Assembly: GCA_036939755.1 (NCBI GenBank)
Contig: JALLAZ010000728.1
Location: 1-12,464, forward strand
DNA from: Stephanodiscus triporus
Lineage: Eukaryota; Bacillariophyta; Thalassiosirophyceae; Thalassiosirales; Thalassiosiraceae
Direction: 5' to 3'
Length of the DNA stretch: 12,464 nucleotides
A model generated the notes under the pieces. That model saw only the letters and a list, made by a program, of their open reading frames with translations, was not told the origin of the DNA and searched no databases. Numbering within the stretch: the stretch's first letter is position 1; each line of letters begins with the position of its first letter. Shown here piece after piece: positions 7,547 to 12,464 of the stretch. A program made the position numbers and the translations under genes.

Positions 7547-8898
7547 ATGTCAGTTAACCACTTCACGCCAACGACAGGTCTGATAGGCGGGTCCCTCATC
7601 GGACTTTCCGCTGCAACTCTTCTCCTATTCAACGGAGACATACTCGGCGCGTCTGGTTTGATGTCTTCGTTCGTCGTCGCCCCCAAGAAAACCTTGACCG
7701 ATCCATCTCAACATTGGAAGCTTGCCTTCCTCGCGGCGTTTTGCCTCACGTCTATTAATCTGAACGCGTTGAAAGATGAAAGTCAGGGTGGTTACTATCC
7801 AGGTCTGCCAATAGTTACGCCGTGAGTTGTTGAGCGAGATTGATCGTTTCATATTGAAAATGATGATTTTTCTCATGCATTGCCTGATTATTTCTACACA
7901 GTCTCGGTTTTATCGTGGGTGGCTTCTTAGTTGGTTTCGGCACTAAGGTAAGCTTTGATTGAAGCGATGTAGAAGTCGGAGACGAGTTTGATGCAGATTC
8001 TTATATTGTCGGATTTTTACATTACTTTCGTAGCTAGGAAATGGATGCACCACGGGACACGGCATTTGCGGCTTGGCTCGCCGGAGCCCTCGCTCCCTGG
8101 CGGCAGTACTTACATTCATGTCTACCGGTATACTCGCGGCTACAAGTTGCTCGACTACTTGCCCCATGTACCCATATTTTCGAGATTCATCTACACAACG
8201 ACCAGCCGTTGTAGTTGGAGGAGTTGGAACAGCGATTGCTCAGTTGGCGTCAGTGTTGGCATTATCAGGCTTGATACGATGGACGCCAAAAATTCAGGAC
8301 ATCCAAAAGTCGAAAAAGGTGATCCCAGCCATGGCCAGTGCTGCACTCTTTTCTCTCGGCTTGAAGGTCTCCGGAATGACAGTTTCAAGCAAAATTTATG
8401 GCTTTCTAAATGTAAAGGGCATGAGGGACGGTTCTTGGGATCCTACGCTTGCTTGTGTCATGGGGGGAGGTTTGCTCGTCAGTTTTCTTTCGTATCAGTG
8501 GGTGAAGGGTTTCAATATTGTGAAGGTATGTGTTCTGTCACTCAGTTCAATTTCCGAATGGCGTGTGGTCCTAAGTAATGTGTCTCTACTTTGTGAAACG
8601 AAAGAATTCCAAGGCCCTCGAATGCCCTATTACCCAAAAGTCTTCTGGTCACTTCAACGTTCCATCTAACAAAGTAATTGACGCCAAGCTTCTAATCGGA
8701 GAAGCCATGTTCGGACTTGGCTGGGGTATTGCTGGGCTTTGCCCAGGCCCAGCCATGTTCCTTGCATGTCATGGATATCGCGATGTTCTTTTCAGGTGGT
8801 GGCCAAGTTTCTTCATTGGTACACTGATTGCAGAACATGTGACTTTCAATGGAACCATCACAAGATGGCTAAATCTGAATGCTGCATCAAGAATGTAG
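7547..8898 (+). CDS. YeeE/YedE-family (sulfur/thiosulfate transport) membrane protein
   Basis: Exons 7547-7821, 7902-7947, 8034-8525 and 8605-8898 give a 368-residue, strongly hydrophobic protein with about nine likely membrane segments. The first half has the family motif [18 protein letters not shown] (residues 108-125) preceded by [15 protein letters not shown]. The second half has [21 protein letters not shown] (303-323). These paired Cys-containing motifs (Cys112, Cys119, Cys317) define the YeeE/YedE sulfur-transport family (PF04143), in which bacterial TsuA imports thiosulfate using conserved cysteines. The protein probably moves a reduced sulfur compound across a membrane. The substrate and the membrane (plasma membrane or an organelle) are unknown, and no clear plastid or mitochondrial presequence is seen. 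The family is mainly prokaryotic, so an old bacterial acquisition is plausible; three normal introns argue against contamination. The start follows ATCATC and leads directly into the first hydrophobic segment. Confidence 0.88.
7822..7901 (+). other. Intron 1 of the YeeE/YedE-like gene
   Basis: This 80-nt intron has donor GTGAGT and acceptor CTACACAG preceded by a T-rich tract. It splits the codon for Pro92 and joins PIVTP to LGFIVGGF. Confidence 0.9.
7948..8033 (+). other. Intron 2 of the YeeE/YedE-like gene
   Basis: This 86-nt phase-0 intron has donor GTAAGC and acceptor TTCGTAG. It joins VGFGTK to [13 protein letters not shown], restoring the family's signature motif. The exon before it is only 46 nt long. 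Confidence 0.9.
8526..8604 (+). other. Intron 3 of the YeeE/YedE-like gene
   Basis: This 79-nt phase-0 intron has donor GTATGT. The acceptor AAAG at 8601-8604 is purine-rich and weak. Earlier AGs at 8544 and 8575 would run into a stop, so this or the in-frame AG nine bases later (8613) is the likely site. The exact 3' boundary could shift by three codons. Confidence 0.7.
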
Positions 8899-9090
8899 GT
8901 CATTCAGCCTTGCTTTAGATTTTCTTTCGTAAATTGATAACTGTAATAAGTGGCATTATCATCTTTGAAGCACTTCGGGAATGTTCGAATGTAAAACTCA
9001 TCACAATTGGATTCATTACATGACCGAGGTTCCGGAACAAAAATGTAATGTAGCGAAAACAGAAAACTATCATAATAAAACATCCTTTCC
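8899..9090. other. Convergent spacer between the transporter and mS29 genes
   Basis: This 192-bp AT-rich spacer lies between two facing stop codons. AATAAA at 9074-9079 on the plus strand is a candidate polyadenylation signal for the transporter gene; it sits close to the 3' end of the opposing gene, so the two transcripts may overlap. Confidence 0.55.
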
Positions 9091-11404
9091 TTACGGAAGC
9101 ATGCAAGAATCAAACAATTGCTGTCCGCAACCGCCAGAGACCAACCTCAGATACTCGACCTCCTCAGGATTCAATGCCGTGTCCCCCCTGTCGAACCGCA
9201 GTCGTCCGATACCGGTGACTTCAAAGTTGTACAGCACGTGCTGTACCTCCACGCTGTTATACCTGCGAACTTCAACGACGTGGACGGGGTGACGTTGCCG
9301 CGTTGGGGTGTCGTTGCCATCGACGCGGGAGGACAAGGCGCGCGCGCAGTCCTCGAGCGATCGCGTGAACGACCGCCGCACTGCCCTGGACTCCGATGTC
9401 CCAACGATTATTGAACCCCACCTCATCATGGCGTCCATGGAATCGACGGTCATATTCGTCTTGCCCATGTCGGTCCCCGCCTCATCGGGGTACAGTCCCA
9501 TGGCGTCCATGAACGGCTTAAATATAGTGATCCTGTTGGGGGGCACCCCTTTGCGTACTGACTCGTCGTAGTCCATGTGGAAGTAGTGCCCGTGGTCGTA
9601 ATAGCAGTTGTACTCGTCCATCACCACCGTAAACGGACGTACCGTCTGGGTCATGAGCTTGGAGATGACGGCGGAGTAACACCCAGACGAGAGCGAGGAG
9701 CTGTTAACGCCCACGGCGAGGAGCCTGTCGAGGGACATGTCCGTCATCCTCGACACCTCCTCCTCGGTCGTTGTGCCCGACGCGACCATCTCGGCATGGG
9801 CCCTGCGGAACAGCCTCCGCACCTGATCGTCGGAGAAGAATTCCGACATCTCCGCGCGGCTTACGACGACGCCCGCGAACGCGGGAGAGGAGAGGTCCTC
9901 GCCGTGACTCCTGAGGAGCTGGTCGCAGAATTCCTTGGCGATTTCGGGGAGATTGTACAGCCCGGGACGATGCGGACACGGCTCGATGTAGTACCCGTGC
10001 TTGCGAAGGCGGTCGCCGTCGGGGTGGTAGACCACGATGTGGCCGGAGAGCCTCGCCGACGCGACGATGCCGGCGAGGGTGGCGGTCTGGGTTTTCGAGC
10101 GAACGGGCAAACGTAAGGGTCGGACGGGCGATGGGGTGTGTTTGTGAGGGGGCGACACATCGGGGGGAAACGACAGGAAACGGAAAACAGAAAGCGGGCG
10201 TACGCGCTCTCCTCACCTTCCCGACTCCCCGCTTCCCGGTAACAAACACCCGCGCCGCGCCGGTCGTCGGGACCCGCGCGACGTCGTCGTCGTCGTCGGG
10301 AAGATCATCGGATCCGTCGACGGCGGAGGCTGTCCCGGAAAAGGCGGCGGGAGCGCCGGCCGTCGTCGCCCCGATCACAATGCTCGCTATCTCCCTCATC
10401 GCGTCCCTCATCATTATGCGCTTCGTTTCCTTGTTCGCGGCGAGCTGCCACTCCTCGACCATGCGACCGACCCCATCCTTGGGATGCACGTTCAGCGGGT
10501 ACAGGAGGTTGGGCACGCCGTCGTCGTTGCAACGGGAGAAGAATTCGGGAAGGACGGGGGATGGGACGGACGTCCCGTCTTCGTCGTCTTCGACGGACTT
10601 CGTCAGTCGCGAACGCTGCTGCTGCTGGAGGCGACGTGTTTCGGCGAGCACGTCCATGAAGATCGGGACGGGCGCCTCCTCGTTCACACCCATGACGTCG
10701 ACGATCCCCTCGTGGACTTTCTTACCCCCCGGCGCGCCGTCAACCTTGCCCCCTCCCCCCACTCCGGCCTCCTTCGCCTCCTTCGCCTCCTCCGCCTTCC
10801 TCCTCCTCTCCGCCTTCACCGACCTCGTCATCCGATCCCTGACCATGGTGAGCACGTCCTCCAGTCCCCCCTCGACCAATTTCGCGAAGTCCGGCAACTT
10901 CCCCAAGACAGGCTCCCGTTCGCGCACCCTTTCCTCGATCGTCTCATACAGGTCGTCGACTCTCCCCTGCCTCTCCTCGTGCGTCCGGGCATCGTCCGTC
11001 AACCAAAGCAGGTCGTCCGATATCGCGACCTGTATCGACGCTCGTAGTCTACGTCCGATCGTGCGCCTGCGATGGGACGCGTACGATGCCGGATTTCCAT
11101 GTCCTGGATGGGGCGGGGCGGATTTCGGCAGGGTAAGCAGTCTTGACATCGCCGCGAGGGTCGGCACTCCCGCCGTCCCATTCCCGTCCTCGTTCTCGTC
11201 CGGGGGATGGGAGTATACCCGCACGCTCTCGAGACTTTTGCGCGTGGCAAGGCCAGGATTCCAATCCTCGATGTCATCCCACGTCTCGTCCGCCATCCAC
11301 TCCTCGTCGGTGATAGTCCACTTTTCCGTCCACAGCCGTCCGGTCCGTCCGTCGAGCTCGGCGCTTATCTTCCTCTGCCTCTCTCGAAACGCCGCGTCTC
11401 CCGC

Positions 11405-11446
<42 letters not shown>

Positions 11447-11908
11447 CTTCTTCCTCCGCCTCGCGATGTTGCCGCCGTCTCCCTCTTCATTGTCGTAGTC
11501 GCCGTCGGTGAAAAAAATGTCGCGATCTCCCCCGACTCCTTTCCCCTTCCCCCTCCCCCCGCCCGACGGCCGATCGATGCCGAGGAAATCGTCGAGGCGG
11601 TCCATGTCGTCGGCGGTCAGGACATTGCTTCTCCCCCCCCCGACGGCGACGTCGACGTCGTCGTCGTCGAGGGGATCGTCGTCGTCGAGGGAGTTGATCG
11701 TACCGTGACGCGCGAGCGGATCGGGATGGCGGGAGATGCTGAGCGGTCGAACGACGGTCGAGGGAACGACGACGCGGATGATGGGACGCGGCGACGACGA
11801 CGACGACGACTGGCGACGGCAAGGCGGGGGTGGGCGGCGCGACGCGACGACGGGAGGGGAAGGCCGCGGCGCGCGTCCGGCGCCGTCTCGGAGGAATCGA
11901 CGGAGCAT
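9091..11908 (-). CDS. Mitochondrial small-subunit ribosomal GTPase mS29 (DAP3-like)
   Basis: Two minus-strand exons (11908-10217 and 10086-9091) give 895 residues. Splicing builds a Walker A motif GKRGVGKT at 558-565, followed by TLAGIVASARLSGHIVVYHPDGDRL and a hydrophobic Walker B-like strand PFTVVMDEYN (715-724). The order and spacing fit DAP3/mS29, the GTP-binding protein of the mitochondrial ribosomal small subunit. The N-terminus (MLRRFLRDGAGRAPRP..., rich in Arg and Ser with no acid residues other than Asp8 in the first 60) resembles a mitochondrial presequence. Residues about 70-550 form a long extension: acidic Asp runs including 13 consecutive Asp (155-167), a Trp-rich segment (192-216), and charged, probably helical stretches (308-385, 480-510). 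Human DAP3 is about 400 residues, so the extension more than doubles the protein. Similar extensions occur in divergent mitoribosomes. The family call is firm; the role of the extension is unknown. Confidence 0.82.
10087..10216 (-). other. Intron of the mS29 gene, inside the P-loop
   Basis: This 130-nt phase-0 intron has donor GTGAGG and acceptor AAACCCAG. It lies between the Lys and the Thr of the Walker A motif, so correct splicing is needed to complete the nucleotide-binding site. The intron is open in two frames, which produces long but false readings across it. Confidence 0.9.
11408..11446. repeat. Pure GTC/GAC trinucleotide repeat, 13 units
   Basis: Thirteen uninterrupted GTC triplets on the plus strand encode 13 Asp (GAC) in the mS29 extension on the minus strand. 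The single-codon purity suggests recent slippage expansion rather than selection for acidic residues alone. A second, shorter GTC-rich stretch encoding Asp lies at about 11647-11690. Confidence 0.9.
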
Positions 11909-12344
11909 GTTTTGTTGTTTTGTCGGATTAGGACGAGCGGCTCGCGGCGTCGCCCAGAGGTCTGCCTCCTCTCGCTCCTAGCCTCCGGAGTAGCGTGGAA
12001 GGCGAGGGACGGACGACGGACGCCAACTGTAACTCCCGCCATTTTCCCTTGGAGACACTCACTTCACAATTCAACGCTCCAGAAAATTGTGGTTTCTTGA
12101 CGAGAAAAAAACTCTCACAAAAAGTTCCCCCAACTAACGCCGCCCTCAACAATCAAACAACACAGGGCATGCAGTCGACCGAACTGGAAAGTCACATTTT
12201 ATGCTCCATGCGAACGAAGTAAGCACTCACGAAAAAGTCGCCGCACAATCAACACTCTCACAAACGCAGCGCAGTTTAACATTCTTAATGTTGTCATACG
12301 GATCACATAATTATTACCCACTCACCAAATAAGCTGCAGATAAA
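11909..12344. other. Divergent promoter region between mS29 and the secreted-protein gene
   Basis: This 436-bp region separates two genes that are transcribed away from each other, so it should contain both promoters. It is GC-rich on the mS29 side and AT-richer, with repeated CTCACA and ACTCAC strings, on the other. No TATA box, RNA gene or convincing open frame was recognised. Confidence 0.55.
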
Positions 12345-12464
12345 ATGAAGAACTCGGTGATTGCTGCCTTCGTCCTCGCAGTCGGCGCCGCCGTCGTCGC
12401 CTTGCTCACCCTGAGCTTGCCAGCGAAAGAATCCAACGAGGAGTCACCCCGTCGTCTCGGCGAA
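12345..12464 (+). CDS. N-terminus of a putative secreted or membrane-anchored protein (partial, runs off the window)
   Basis: An ATG after TAAA opens a frame that runs to the window edge without a stop (40 codons). The first residues, MKNSVIAAFVLAVGAAVVALLTLSLPA, have a short basic start and a hydrophobic core of about 20 residues, as in a signal peptide or signal anchor. A polar stretch rich in Lys, Glu and Arg follows. A cleavage site after LPA is possible. No ASAFAP-like motif typical of diatom plastid import is visible. The function is unknown because only the N-terminus is present. Confidence 0.6.
   Translation, partial: MKNSVIAAFVLAVGAAVVALLTLSLPAKESNEESPRRLGE

Noticed and set aside
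7988..8578. Plus-strand open frame of 196 codons overlapping the transporter
   Set aside because: It begins in intron 2 and runs out of frame through exon 3; the other frame gives the YeeE/YedE motifs and clean splice joins.
9577..10116. Plus-strand open frame of 179 codons
   Set aside because: It is antisense to the mS29 GTPase exon, which has family motifs in the other strand.
10131..11498. Plus-strand open frame of 455 codons
   Set aside because: It is antisense to the mS29 exon; its poly-Ser tracts are mirrored GAC repeats. GC-rich composition keeps several frames open.
11207..12100. Plus-strand open frame of 297 codons
   Set aside because: It is antisense to the mS29 N-terminal extension and continues into the promoter; it shows only poly-Val and Arg-rich low complexity.
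1..12464. A CRISPR array, defence island or biosynthetic cluster
   Set aside because: No regularly spaced direct repeats, no cas-like or defence genes and no co-directional gene block; neighbouring genes alternate strand and serve unrelated roles.

Overview
This is nuclear DNA from a eukaryote. Every complete gene is interrupted by short GT-AG introns (79-130 nt) that can be placed by joining conserved protein motifs across them. The proteins are a KDM4-type histone demethylase, a mitochondrial ribosomal GTPase, a multi-repeat HA-domain protein and a YeeE/YedE-type sulfur transporter. The compact spacing, short introns, tandem HA (helicase-associated) repeats and a bacterial-type transporter carrying introns fit a diatom or other stramenopile alga. 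That placement is an inference and no marker here proves it.

Layout. 1-680: GC-rich, low-complexity upstream DNA with a small tandem repeat and a 14-bp perfect hairpin. 681-2828 (+): JmjN/JmjC histone lysine demethylase of the KDM4/JMJD2 type with a C-terminal Tudor-like domain, three exons. 2829-3306: short convergent spacer. 3307-6104 (-): 861-residue protein with a disordered, basic/Ser-rich N-terminal half and five C-terminal HA repeats, three exons. 6105-7546: a 1.4 kb divergent intergenic region holding a possible non-autonomous DNA transposon or fold-back element (about 6563-7357), with 64-66 bp imperfect terminal inverted repeats and a 16-bp internal hairpin. 7547-8898 (+): YeeE/YedE-family membrane protein, four exons. 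8899-9090: convergent spacer. 9091-11908 (-): DAP3/mS29 mitoribosomal GTPase with an unusually long N-terminal extension, two exons. 11909-12344: divergent spacer. 12345-end (+): start of a gene with an apparent signal peptide, cut by the window edge.

The genes alternate in strand (+ - + - +), giving two convergent and two divergent pairs. Their products act in different compartments: chromatin, probably the nucleus, a membrane, the mitochondrion and the secretory path. I see no operon-like functional module. The most noteworthy signals are the inverted-repeat element at 6563-7357, the split JmjN domain and ambiguous first intron of the demethylase, the five-HA-repeat protein without a helicase, and the long extension on mS29. 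I did not find a convincing new multi-gene system.
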